Translations under genes and position numbers: made by a program
Part shown: one piece after another, positions 24,233-37,275 of the stretch
How positions within the stretch are numbered: position 1 is the stretch's first letter
Layout: the number at the start of each line of letters is the position of its first letter
The notes under the pieces: generated by a model
Database searches by the model: none
Seen by the model: only the letters and a program-made list of their open reading frames with translations
Told to the model about the DNA's origin: nothing
Assembly: GCF_016545825.1 (NCBI RefSeq)
Contig: NC_052622.1
Location: 6,081,001-6,145,000 of the forward strand
Direction: 5' to 3'
DNA length: 64,000 nucleotides
From: Eucalyptus grandis
Taxonomy: Eukaryota; Streptophyta; Magnoliopsida; Myrtales; Myrtaceae

Positions 24233-27200
24233 AGTATTGGTGTGCCTTACCTATTAATTCAGATGTAATAGTGATATAAATCTAAACTTAGCAATTAATG
24301 ATTTTATCTGTTTTTCTCTTTTATATTATTGATGTATAATGCCACTAGTTATAATAAAAAATAAGGGTCAAAAGAATTGTGTAGGGTAATATCTACTCTC
24401 TCTCGCTCTCTCTCTCTCAAGCTATCAATTTACCTATAAATTTATCGATGTACACCTATAATATATGATCTCATATACAATTATACATATAACATATGTA
24501 AATTTATATATACAAAAGAGGGTTTTGTTCACTAAGTATATATTAATTAATTTCTATAGCTGTCTTATGGGTGCTATTTTTATTTTCAATTTGCTTTTGT
24601 GGACTGACAATTTAGAGGTCAAATGAGTTATGCAAACTATTCATAAGGCATTGTGGTCCACTTATCATGTTGACTATTAGTCTACACTGCTATATTATTT
24701 CACCGAGATTTCTCAAACTGTTTTGAGGAGATATCTTGCATATATGTATTTGGTTTTTATACTCCATTTCATTTTGATGCTGATAGTATATTCCGTAATT
24801 CGACGAACATTTGCATCTTTTGCATGTGCTTAGTAGTTTACAATTCTGTGCGCCAAAGACCATCATCGAGAGCAGCAAATGTACAGTTGGCTCCAATTGT
24901 CATATAGCATTCCCATAATTACTTGATTTGGTTTTTAAGTCATTTCATCATAAAAACAAATGAAACACAAAAATTCTAAATATAACCTAAAAAAATACTA
25001 AGCACGTGCAGTATACACGGAAAGCGTACGGAGGCGCAAAAGCTTGTTGCAAACGAGAATAATACAAATATAAATAACCCAAAATTTCTAAAGATATCCT
25101 AATAAATATAAATAGAGAATTATTCGGAAACACAAAGAAATTTCTTAGGATATTGTCTAAAGTCCAACAATTTAATCCTAAAATCAAGTTAACACAAAGA
25201 AGTATTACATCATATAATTAATTCATAGGTTTATCAAAATAGAGTATGAAAACCAAATCTTGAAATTCTCTATATCAGGAATTGATCCCATGGCCAAACC
25301 TTCTCCACACCGGTTTTGGCAATGTGGAATACCAGAAGTCCAGTCTACTGAAGAAATACCATTCAAATGGGAATAGGCAAGATTTATATCAAAAAAAGTA
25401 TCATTGAATTCAATGAAATGAGAGCTGGTTCAGCTAGCTAGCTATGTATTTCAAGTGATTCTAGGTGTTAGTGGCTCAAACTCTATTTGTGCAAGGTGTG
25501 CAGCTATAGCCTCTCTCTGTTCATAGAAAGGGGGATTGGGACGGAAAGGTTCGACTAGTGGCCGAGGCATGACGTCAAGAAACATCTATCTAAACCATGG
25601 AATTCAAGGGATCTTGATGCAATTGGAAGCATATTGAGTGCACAAAACAGATGCATGCTTGCAATTGTCGAGCAGTAAGCTTCCATCCAAAAGTTAAAAC
25701 TTTTACTAGACTTGGCCGTATCTCCTCGTACTATCTAAACAAGTCAGCCATTTATTCAGCTTCTGAGACACGACCATAAACAAAAAAAAAAATTAAAAAA
25801 AAATTAATTCCTTTTTGCATTAGAAATCAAATACATTTCTCCATGAGCTTTATAGGCCTACCCAGATGACGTTGACACTTGTGTCTTAGCTTCATAGCCC
25901 GTGCGTAAGCACAGTAAAAAGATATGTAGAGGATATTACAGCATTGCAACATGTAAATCCAATCGGACCTTTCGGCCCAATTCTAGCCTGTTAAACCTAA
26001 TTTCTCGGCCCATCAAGATAATCAAGAGAGAAAGAAGAAGACCCACGGAAGCTCGGCCTCACGCAAAACTGGCACCCTCTCCACATGGCCGCCTCCTAGA
26101 ACTTCCTATTTTGTCTCTTCCCCGACCAATTTTGTCACTTTTTAAACAACTTTGAATAATTATCTAAATGTAAAACGCAGTTTTTTCATATTGTACTCGC
26201 GACAATTTTTTCATATTATTGATATAAAGAAAGTCATATTAGTAACCCACACGTGCGTTTCACTAATTGAATGAGATTCCGAAACATTATTGAACAAGTG
26301 AAAAATTTTGTACACTACAATGAGTCTTGTTGTGGTATTTGTAGAAGTTAGACACGATATATACGTATCTAGTTAAGATGTATTAAATTAAAATTTCACT
26401 AGCATGGTGAAAAATTGGGCTATACAAAATATAAAAAAGGGAAGTGAGGCAAAAATTTTAATCAAACAAATTCAATATACTATAGATTTTTAAATATATT
26501 TCAATTTGGATAGTTACAAAAGGATCATAATTTTGGTTTTTGAGTTAACTTGGATTGCTTTGACTCAAGTTGAATTTATCGATATTTTAAATTGGATAAA
26601 TAAAGATTCAAATGTTAATTTTGGTAATTGTATTCATTTTACTAAATGATAAATACTTTTTTTTTTCATGACTGTAAGTGTGAAAAATGTTTCACATAAT
26701 AATGTTGTCAATAGAAATAAAAAATTCATTTGTCTTATATTAAAAATGTTTGAATTGATCCTTCTACATGGAATGTAAGATATTTCATGTTGATAATGCT
26801 TTCAATAAAACTCTTTTCAATTCCTTAAGAATTGGCGAAAAACAAAATTCCTTAAAATTTTTCTATTTTCTTTTTATTTAATTTATTTTTTAATCTAGAG
26901 GATCCCATTGAGTGGGATTCACGGTTCACTTAAGGTTTCCTTGAAAATCTTGTCGTTGGGGGACCACCCCATCATTATTCTAAACCCCTAAACCAGTCAA
27001 TGTCATCAATTAATTTCACTCCTTTAATTTCTACCGACTTGTCTCCTTCGTATTGGTCTCTCTCTCTCTCTCTCTCTCTCACTTCTTCGTCAACGTCGCA
27101 AAAAGAAAAAGAAGCCTCTCCTTCTTGGCCTAGCTTTCAAGCTAGAGAGAGCGAGCGTGGACAGAGAGAGAGAGACGATTTGTGTTGGTTCCTAGGAGAG

Positions 27201-29370
27201 GCTCGAGCGTTCCGTGGGTTGAGGTGCTGGTGAGTGGCTTTGTTTTGGTTTGATCAAGCTGCTTTCCATGCAGTTTATGTTTTTATTTTCCTAGTCGTGG
27301 TGATGTAGTTCAGCTGTAGAATTTGTTGCTACTGGTCTTGTTTTGCGTGAAAGTGGTCTTTATTTTTGTCATGTATCTTGTCCGTGCTGGGCATCTTTTG
27401 CCATTTGCCATGGAATGATTCTGTTCTTTCAATTGCATGCTCCTGATAGTGAATATATCTTGCGGAGAAATGACTAGCGTCTCTGATTATGTGCTGGTGA
27501 GAGACGAGGATCAAATGCTTCATGAGACCCGGTCTTTGCAGACCCCGTCTCATAACTGTTGAACTGAAGCTGAAATTCCGACCCTAAAAAACAAAGAAAA
27601 AGAAAACTGAAGCTGCGATTGTGATTTGAGGAGGCATGGCATATCTGCTTTTTAGCATCTCTGAGTCTTTATCGGAGATTGTGGCCACATGTTATGTGTT
27701 CAGTTTGCAGGGTCTCCCTCACGCGCACAATGGTCTATATGATAGAATATTTAATCAATAAATCACGTTGTATTTAACGGCTTAAGTTTTTAGATCAATT
27801 GGTAATGATCTTATTAAACATCACATAATATTTCACTTGTCTCTCTAACTAAATATGTCCACGCTTACTATTAGGCAAAAAGACTAAACTAAATATAAGA
27901 GGGAGTGATAAAATATTTAAATAACGAGAAAAAAGCCACAAATGAACCCCAAATTGCCATTTGTGACATATTCATCATAAACTATATTTTCGTGATACAA
28001 AAGACTCGAAACTTGTATTCTATACTTGTGACACCATTTTTTTTTTTATGTAAATGTGTCATACATATACAATTTTAGAGTTTTTTGTGTCGTAAAAAAA
28101 GTTTAATTTTACAAGTTTGGGGTAACTATGTCATATATGTACAAATTTAGGGTATAAGGTAGATGTGTCATAATGGGCATAGTTTAGAGTTTTTGGTGAC
28201 TTTTATCCTCAAATTAAGAGTCACGCATTCATCTAACAGCTTAAGAGTCCATATGTTTTGCCGAAAATGTATCATTTCTAGAAAATATTGTCCAAGAAAT
28301 CATTTTATGGGAAAATGACTTTATTTTCTAGTATTTGATTGAAACTTGAAAAGACCTTGAAAGTATTTTTTATCATTTGGTAAAGAAAATATAATATGAA
28401 AAATTATCAAAACAATTCACATTTTTTTATATATTTATTTTGAAGTATTTTTTATTCATATATATTTTACTTTTTTTGCTTTTTCCTTGGTTGATTGTTG
28501 GCCATAGTAAGCTCAAGCTTTGACCAAGTTTGGCAAGGCTCGAGCTTGCCAGATTTCGGCAAGATCGAGGCTTGTCGCTAAAGGCCATGAGATTATTAGC
28601 CTTAGGCAAGCTTGAGCCTTGCCACTAGAGGCGAGGCCGTGAGCTTGCTTGATTGGGTGAGGCTTGAGCCTCAATGTTAGAGGCTGTGAGCTCGCCAGCC
28701 GTTGTTGTGGCTAGCAACCTATCGAGGAAGAAGCAAATAAGAAAAAGAAAAAAAATTTAAAATAATAAAAAATTGATTTTTCAAAATAATTAAAAATTCA
28801 AACTCTTTTTTAAGCTAAGGATCAGAACTTGCGCATGGCTTTTGTGGACTCGGGTTTGAGGTTCAAGACCAAAGCTTGAGGGTAGAAGACTTGAGCACGG
28901 CCTTTATAGACCTGAGTTTGGGTGTGGAAGCATCGAGTGTGATATTTTTGGATCAATTCACTTGCAATATTGTTCGCTTTGGCTTGTCTCATACTGAGCC
29001 TCATGATTTTGTCATTTGACTTATAGATAGGCACTTTTTGAGGAAGTCACCCATCTTGAAATTTGTCTATCATGTCACTTTGGTCCGGTGAAGTTCATTG
29101 TGTCAAATGCATTACTTTCTTCCAATTCTCTTTTACTATTCAATCAATTTTAGGCGGAAAAAGAAATTCGGTTGTGCATTTATTTATTAAAGAGAAAAAG
29201 AGATGAATATGTGAATCGAGGACCCAACTTAACGCAACGGTAAAATGTGGGCTAGGGAGGTTCATCAAGGCCAATCCGGTTGAACTCGACTTGGTCTCTA
29301 TAACTCTGCTGAATTAGATTCCTAGGACAGAGGGCATTTCACTCAGAAGTCACAGGCAGGGTCACCCACG
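24233..29370. other. Non-coding region between ankyrin copies 1 and 2
   Basis: 24233-25840 is the downstream part of block A. From about 25840 the start-of-unit modules recur in diverged form. A (CT)n run is at 27057-27081. The piece at 27600-27720 matches 18590-18710 (AAGCTGCGATTGTG...CTGCTTTTTA), so this is the shortened upstream region of unit 2. At 28255-28830 sequence such as GAAAATGACTTTATTTTCTAG, arms rich in A/T and a core of AGGCTCGAGCTTGCC words suggests another worn foldback MITE. No gene is recognised. Confidence 0.5.
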
Positions 29371-29375
29371 GAGAG

Positions 29376-31808
29376 ATGGATGTGAAGGTGTCTATAAATG
29401 ACCAGGAGATCTGGAAGCAGAGAAGGCGGCGATTGGAGGCGTTAATCGAGGCCGGCTGGGGCCAGCAACAGCACGATCCTGCACAACCTGACAAGTTTAT
29501 AAGTCCTCTGCTGTACCAGGCCGCGAAGGAAGGGGGCGTCGACAAGTTAATCAAAGCCCTAGAGGATCATTGTGTCATGGAAGAAGTGTCGTTGCCCATC
29601 CTTCTCGGGCTACGCAGCCCCTCCAAGAATACATTGCTTCACGCTGCGGCAGGTATATTGAAAAGGGTGGGACCGTAACATATTATTTTTTGTTCTGCAC
29701 CTTTTAAAAATGTACAAACTTACGTGCTCAAATTAACCTGACATGAATGGAAAACAGAGAGTGATGATATTGTCAGAGCAGTCATCGATTTCGTCCCTGA
29801 GAACTTGATCTCATGTAAGAACTCCAGACGAGAGACACCGCTACACATTGCAGCTAGAGCTGGGAAATCCGGTGCGGTAAAGCTTCTCCTTCCCCAAGGG
29901 AAGCCAAGATGCATTGACCGCACCGGCAACTCCGCTCTTCATGAGGCCGTGAGGAATCGTCATTACGAGGTGATCCGCATGCTGGTGAGTGAAGATCCCA
30001 ATCCACTGTATCGTCAGAACAAGGAAAGCAAGTCTCCATGGTGCATAGCTGTCGAAACAGGCGACGTGGAGGTTCTCAAGATCTTGTTGGAAGCGCCAAA
30101 CGATGGCGAAGACCAAAGGAGATCAGAGAGTCAAAGGGTTTTCGGCATGTCACCTGTTCATCTCGCCATTGTGTACCAGAAAACGGGTAATCCCTGCTTT
30201 CATGCTCCTGCTTATTCTTTGATCTTCTTGGCCAGTCTTCTGTTTTCTTCATATCGGTTTCCCTTAGCGGTGCAAAAATCACGTTTCACAAGTCAAGTCT
30301 AATTTACTGAGGCTCATGCACATATGGGATGATAGCTTAGCATCCTAAGGCGCAAGATTGTGAGTCACCTGCATCAACCCCTACTGGAGAATTTCATCCT
30401 AAATGATTAGACTCTTGCCTTGGATATAGATATGCTGAGAGAGATGTGGAAAAAGAAGCCGTGGCTATTTCAATTGAAAGATGCAGGATCCGGCACTCCA
30501 CTCCACTTTGCAGCGTACACGAATTATCTCGATGGAGTCAAGTTCTTGATCGAGAAGCTCCCAACAAGCGCCCTAGAGCAAGACAACAAGGACGGCTATC
30601 TTCCTATCCATGTTGCTTGCATGATGAATCATGTAAGGATCGTCAAGGAGCTACTTCGGCAATGGCCAGACCCCGCAGAGTTTCCAGCTAGGCTAGGACA
30701 AAATATTCAGCTAGGCACGGAAGCATTGCAACGGTGACGTACATACTGAAAAGTCCCAAATTCGGTCACCTCATAAATGCGAGAGATTTCAACGGGAATA
30801 CACCTCTGCATCTGGCTGCGTTGCACTGCCAACCTTCGGTAGTGCTTCTTGCACGACATAGAAGAGTTGATCTTAAGCTGGTAAACATGAATAACATGAC
30901 GGCTCTTGACGTGGTAGAGCAGGAGATTAAAGTGGTTGATGCTCCACTTCGGGAGGTACGACCTTTCACACTTTTCTCACGGGTAATCATTTATTATACC
31001 TATCAGATTCAGAACTAAAACACAAATTAGTGAAGTCATGTCATTTAGTGTGCTCTCACCCACATCTGTAACATAGTTGCCAAAATCATGTAGTGTTGGT
31101 TTAGTTGTTTATTGCTCCACTCGCTGCTACTTGCAGAGGTTAACACGGATAATTTTGGTATCTGCCGGAATACCAAGAAGTGGAGAATTGGCTATTTGCA
31201 AGCTAACTGGTCGGAGCCCAAGGAAACGACTGGAACCACCGGAATTGGATAGATACAAGGACCAAGCTAATACTCGCACTGTCGTGGCGGCGCTTGTGGC
31301 CTCTGTCACTTTCACTTCTGGTTTTTCCATTCCTGGAGGATTTAATGGTTCTGACCTAAATGCAGGAATCCCCATATTGCTCCACAAAGCCATGTACAAA
31401 GTCTTCGTGATGTGCAACTCCATCGCCATGTATAGCTCGATCATGGCAATCGTGATCCTCCTCTGGTCACATGTTAACGATCCTTACACGATGCTATTGG
31501 CCATTCTCCTATCAAATGTCCCATTGTTCGTCACTCTTGCTGCAATGCCTCTGGCATTCATGGCGGGCGTCTACGTGACCATATCCAACCTCACTTGGCT
31601 ATCAATTATTTTCTTGGTCTTGGGATCCATCGCCCTCTTCATCACCTTGGGTCTCTTCATTTTGCTGTATCTGCCGCTTGGGTGCAGACATCCTCTCATC
31701 CGTGGCTTCACTGATAGAATTATTTTTGTGGGCCTTTTGATAGCGAGGAGGGAGGCTGCAGGGAGTAGGACTGCGGGACGCGCAGCTACATCCTCCACCG
31801 CCGCTTGA
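29376..31808 (+). pseudogene. Ankyrin-repeat/PGG-domain membrane protein, copy 2 (inactivated)
   Basis: Exons 29376-29652, 29758-30186, 30430-30955 and 31137-31808 with the same phases as copy 3. It is the most diverged member: N terminus MDVKVSINDQEIWKQRRRR, ankyrin repeats with TPLHIAARAGKSGAVKLL and TPLHFAAYTNYLDGVKFL, PGG domain GFSIPGGFNGSDLNAGIP and four C-terminal hydrophobic segments. Exon 3 has lost ten bases near 30708 (copy 1 reads ATTCTTCATGTGTCAGCGAGG; here ATTCAGCTAGG), removing the NILH core of one ankyrin repeat and giving a stop at 30735-30737. After the lesion the original frame resumes and stays open to the end. The upstream TATA is changed to TATAACT (29299-29306). Restoring ten bases makes the total divisible by three, so this is the only frame lesion. 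Confidence 0.88.
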
Positions 31809-32343
31809 ATGGATGATATAAACCTATATGTTCCAGAAAGATGGCGTCTGATCCAGCCTCGAATTTACTATCTTCTCGCTAATTATGTATCGATTTCCGT
31901 ACCTTTGGCTCCTTCTTAGTTCATTAGTTGCTGCTGTTTCGATTTAGTGATCCGAAATATTTTGTCATTAGCTACTCAATGATATCCATAAACAATAGCA
32001 AAAGAGTTCAGTAATTGAGTCACATCATCACAAAGCTGCATTCCCTCTCACTTTCATCATAAGCTAGAAGTTTGCATTCCCTCTCTTCGTTTATATAAAG
32101 GGGAATTGAGATGGGAGTGTTCGGCTACCGGCAGAGACATGATGCCAAGAAACATCTAATCCCGTTGAATTTAAGGGATCTCGATGCAATTAGGAAGCAA
32201 CCGGAGTGTATAAATTTTATGTTGTTATCAAACGAGTAGTTTTGCTTAGAAACTTATCTAGAAATAGTTTCGAAAAATTAATTTCTGCACTTGAACATTT
32301 GAGATTTATTACTTCAATTAAAAATTAAAAAAATAAGGAAGAT

Positions 32344-32619
32344 TTGGATTACAATGTGAATTTGAAAAGACAGAGGTTTAAGAAATCACATTGTTATCAT
32401 CTCAATTACTTTTTGCAATATCAATCTGTCTTTAGTTTATCTCCTACGATCGTGATTCATTTAAATAAAATACATGAGCTTTCACAAAATTTATTGGTCA
32501 AAAGTTGGGGCAAAGTTACTTTTGGATTAATATTAGTTAGTGGGAGATTAATTAGTGAGAATTTGAGAGCAGAAAGGTACCTGCTTTTGGCATGTGCAAG
32601 TCCACCAACAGAAGGCTGA
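32344..32619 (+). other. Unidentified duplicated open frame, 91 codons
   Basis: The frame DLDYNVNLKRQRFKKSHCYH... to LACASPPTEG is open here. In block A (about 12057-12310) the same stretch is interrupted by TGA after LLVKN and carries further changes. I do not recognise the family. It may be a fragment of a captured or decayed exon, and a non-coding origin is also possible. Confidence 0.25.
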
Positions 32620-35600
32620 AGGAAAGTGTACATGACTCGATATTTGATATCCTATATAGAATGACATTAGCATAAAATCGGCTAGCGCTTTACATTCCTA
32701 TTTGTTGACACCCGAGTTTGCTCACAAGTCTATCAACTATCTCAAGGATGAAACTTGCTGGCAATGTCGAAATCCAACTCTAAATCAAAGACAGTCATCA
32801 TTTCACCGTCTTGCGCTCATTTTTTTTACCACTGAGTTTCTTCTCCATGTTGCGACTTAGGAACATTGTAGTTTCAGGACCTCTAGGACTCTTATCCGAT
32901 CCATGCGGCGAAAGCTGTTTGTGGCGGAACAAACTCAAAACGAAATATGTTTTCCGATACAAGAGATGGGCGCCGAAGCTAGGTATGACCTGTCCTCTAT
33001 GATAGCCGCTAGCTTTCCTCGCTCTCCTGAGGGTCGCTCTTCTCTTATAGGCTTCTCTGTAGGCCCGACCAGAATTTGGACCTTTTGGCCCAATTCGAGC
33101 CCTTTAAGCTTAAATTTTCGGCCCATCAAGCTTTTGACCCTAATCCTCTGCCCGTCGCGTTTCTCTCTTCATTACCGGCGTCTCCTCATTCCCCTTCCGG
33201 TCGTTGCTTCCATCTCATTCTTCCTCTCGGCTGCTGCTGAGCTTCGCCACCTCGCCTCCTGCTCGCTCTCGTCGCTCCTTCACCTCCGTCCCCGCCATCT
33301 CCATCTCGTCCCCTCACCATTAGCTCAAGCCGCTGCTCTCGCTGGTTCATCGTCGCCACCTCCAGCTCGTCTTCACCAGCCCAGCATCCTCCTCCCGTCA
33401 CTCGCCAACCCACAGCCACCACCTCCTTCCAGTCGCTGCGCCACTACCTCTCAGCTCCACCCTCTCGCTGGTACGTCCTCATCGCCTTTTCCATCTCTCC
33501 ATCCTCACAGCCAGCTCTCTCTACGCCCTCCTCACCACAATTCCCTCCTTCGACTGCACCATCTCCAACTCACATTATACTGTAGCTGCTCGCTCTATCG
33601 CTCTCGTCTCCGCCGCTGCTCACTTTCTTGAGCTCACGCTCACGAAACCATAGTCTCTGGTCTCGTCATCTCCGTCATTCGCCATCTCCATCTTGTCACC
33701 ATACTCTCTCGGTCACTCACTCTCCAAATCCGTCGTTCCCTCATCTCCTGTACCCTCGGTTTCTTGCTCCCTCTCGGTCTCTGTTGCACATCATTGCTCA
33801 CGGCAATCTTGCTCCCTGAAGGTATCTCCTTCACATTTTATTATGTTCGAGGTCAAAATTGTATTCCCAGACGTCGTTATGGTCGCATTTGTGTAATTGT
33901 GGTTTGCTTGTGGTTAATTAGCATGTTTATAGTGAGTTGAATGTTTAATCACATTTTCTTTAGAATAGAGATGAAAATGACCAAAAAATTGGCTACAATT
34001 ATGAAGTACAAAAAGTGAATACTTTAATAACCAAGTGACATTTTAGTAGTATTTAGGTAGAATAGAAGTTAGTTCATGTTTCAACTAAAGGACAAAAAAG
34101 TGATAAATGAAAAGTGGAATTGTTTTAAGCTTAGAATTGTATATTAGGCTAGGTTTAGTTCATGCTTGATTAATGTCTCATTGTCATCAGTTAGTTAGGA
34201 AATTTAGATTATTTAGTTTAAGTATTTTCATGTTTAGTTTCAGGTATCATTCGTGGAAGTCTTATCCGAGGCACAATAATAAGGCCTTGTCTAATTTTGC
34301 CCGACGCTTCTCCAGTTGTTTATTTTACACACTTCATCTACCTTCCTTCTTTTGTTTGACGTTGGATAGTTATTTTGTTATGTGATTACATGGTTTGTAG
34401 AAACAATTTCTGCAAATTTGCCATGCATGTTCACCTAGATGGATGTGCCTAAGAATTAAAAAACGATCAAGATTGCCCGACCAAACGTTTATGAAACAAT
34501 GATAAAAGGTATCAACTCTCATTCCTGCATTTTCGTTCCCAAAAATGAAACGATCTTCAGCCTTTTACTCGACTTCTAATCGATCTACAACTTAAAAAAA
34601 GAAGAAAATATTTACAAAACCAAATCCAGCAACATCCTCAACGGTAGTGTTTGGGAGAACATAAGCTAAGTACCTTGTCTGAGGAATCGTCCGCATTTAC
34701 TTGGGAACCGTCACTCGCCTCGAGGCGACACTATTGCATTTATAATCAGATACCTTTTTCCATGTAACTTTAAAGGAGTACGAAGATGACGTTGAAACTT
34801 GATGTCTCTCAGCTTTACAGCTTGTAAGCACTGATAGAAGAACATCTAAAGGACACCAGCATTATAACATGCTACAATAAGGACATGTAACCATCATCCA
34901 TGTTAATTTTGGTTTTATAGCACAACGACATATTCTCGGTCTGACTGTATTAAGTAAATGAGAAAAGTCACATTAAGCAAACCCAATATGATCATATTTA
35001 ACTCATATTTGATTATAAATTGGTTGAGAGAAAATTGTCCAAAAAGTCCTAAATATATTATATGACAGTTAATTTAGTTTTAAGATTTTCAATTTGGTCA
35101 ATTTAATCTTAATCTCTTGACTATTTGCGGGCTAAATCAAAAAAATTAAGATTGAATTAGCCGCTATACAGTAAATTTAGGATTTTTTGAATAATTATGC
35201 CAATGACTTGACACATGAGGACGATAAGGATGAATGACACTTCAATACCTCAATAACCTTTCTTAATAAGTACTAAGTAGGAACTTAATTAGGTGACATG
35301 ACTTATGACAATAATTACAACCCAACAACAGTGGTGCCATGAACAATTAATACTTGAAATAGAACTTGCTGAATTCGACTCCCTTCTTTCGGCCGTGGCC
35401 AAATTGGATGGACTCATATGCACCACATCAGAGTCAAAGAACATGAACCTGCATCTTGATAAATAATCATCAATGAACTATTATTAATTTCACTTGACGT
35501 TGAATTATTGACATGTGAAAAAATTCGATAACAAAATTAATAATGGACGCAACATCCTTCATCCAATGAATTAACGCATAAGTTTGAAGATTATAATTGC

Positions 35601-35839
35601 TACATTATTATAATGCACGTGTCCAACGTGAAACTGCAATCCATGAATATCATGGGTAAGTGTATATGCTAAAAGAGGGTGGTTAATTTGAAATGGAAGC
35701 TGGATTTACAAAGAGTTGTGAGCATGCTCTCGGTCACTCTCTCACCTCATTAGCGGCTACACAAAGTGACCTTCTCTAGTGTATCCATAGGAGCCTCCTG
35801 GTATGGCAACGTTGCCTATGAGGAGATTGAGAAAGCCTC

Positions 35840-35843
<4 letters not shown>

Positions 35844-35882
<39 letters not shown>
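35844..35882. repeat. (CT)n microsatellite, block B
   Basis: About 19 CT units inside the ~175-bp stretch that is present in B and missing from A (A jumps from CTACACAAAG to CAACCCTCAACG at about 17420). A second (CT)n run is at 37234-37271. Confidence 0.9.
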
Positions 35883-35885
<3 letters not shown>

Positions 35886-37232
35886 AACATCTCCGCCGAT
35901 TGACCCTCCTTACATCATATCTCAACCTCGGCAAACAGATCTTGTACAACCCTCAACGACTTTGGCAGCTAAGTTGACGGCCATTTGGGTGGTCACAGCG
36001 ATGTTGGCCATTGGTATGAGGTCGCATGTGACTGTTTGAGTTTGCAGTACCCAAAAGTTGCATTTGATTGTTCAAATTCGGATTGGGATAGAATAAGATA
36101 AAAAGGTTGTTTGAAATCCTTCAAATATCCTTTGGATTGTAAAAATATCTTATCAAATGTTTGGTGTAGCTTAAGATAGGTTTTGAAATGTTTGAAAATG
36201 CAATGTTACATAAAATTGATAATCTTTTAAAATCCTTCTTATTAAAAATCTTTCAAAATCTTTGAATATCCCAAGTCACAAAACCTCTTGACCATTGTCG
36301 TCAACAAGCAATTTCTAGGAAATCAACCTCGGAAGCTTGACGACTTTCTACAAACATGACCTCTTCCATTAAGCAAAATCGTGAACTGAAGGTGAGGAGG
36401 ATCTCTCTTTGGCGTTTCATCAAATACTTGATGAACGCCTATTTCAAAGTTGACCAAGATAGAGATCCTAAACAATAGAGGCTGAGAATGAGTAATCAAA
36501 GGTCAAACAGAGAGAGGAACTGAGAGATGATTAGGTGATGATGGCAAAGCTGGAAAATCAACTGAGAAGGAGAGGGAGCCATGATGGTGAGCTCTAGCCT
36601 TCTAAGTGAGCCATGAGTAAGGACATCGGTGAGGATACTCAAGGATGTCGGAGTAGGAAACCATCACGGTGGATGGCTATCGGAGTGGTAGTGGGGTGCC
36701 GCCGATGAGAAATGCCACGGATGGTGAGTCTTGTCTGAGGCGAGGTTTTGTAGTGCTTGGGAATTGTTAAGTCAATTTTTAGAATTCTATATCCAATCTA
36801 GGTTTATCCCACCTTTTGGTTGGATTTTTTATCTGGCATTTATCCGAATGTATTTGATCCAGAGAACGCCATCAAATAGCATATAACATTGTTTAATATC
36901 CTATTTGGACTCAAATCCGAACCACCTAATGTAATTCAAGAGTAAAAGTGAAATTTTAGTAAGTTCTAAGGGCAAGAAAGGCAACTGAAAAAAAAATTCA
37001 TTAATCTTTGAACACAGCTTTCTGAAATGTTGCAAAGCCAAAACGAGAAAGGACCCACCCAGGGCTTTGCTTATGCTAGCTTTCATTCAATGCAAGTTCT
37101 TTACGAGACAATAACCATTGAATAAAAGCTGCGATTGTGGTTTGAGTAGGACTGAACCATCTGCTTTTTACCCACTCTAAGTCTCCATGGAGGAATTAAC
37201 ATGTTGACTAAATGTTACATGTTCAGGTTACA

Positions 37233-37275
<43 letters not shown>

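Larger units (their letters stand above)
11996..26145. repeat. Segmental duplication, block A (contains ankyrin copy 1)
   Basis: Collinear with block B (32288-45915). Anchors read by eye: 12055/32340, 13550/32895, 14460/33820, 16440/34785, 17345/35695, 18525/37060, 20645/39125, 21150/39571 (start codons), 23581/42042 (stops), 25373/43573, 25660/45020, 25965/45700. Long stretches differ only at scattered bases. A has three insertions that B lacks: elements at 12560-13535 and 15316-16323, and a 247-bp solo LTR at 23981. B has a 1145-bp solo LTR at 43578 and about 175 bp near 35767-35945 that A lacks. The most distal part (after about 25840) also resembles the module at 16410, so the outer limit is approximate. 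Confidence 0.92.

Noticed and set aside
25265..25345. tRNA-like B box (GGATCAATTCC on minus strand), also near 43465
   Set aside because: No matching A box or cloverleaf; not enough to call a tRNA or SINE.
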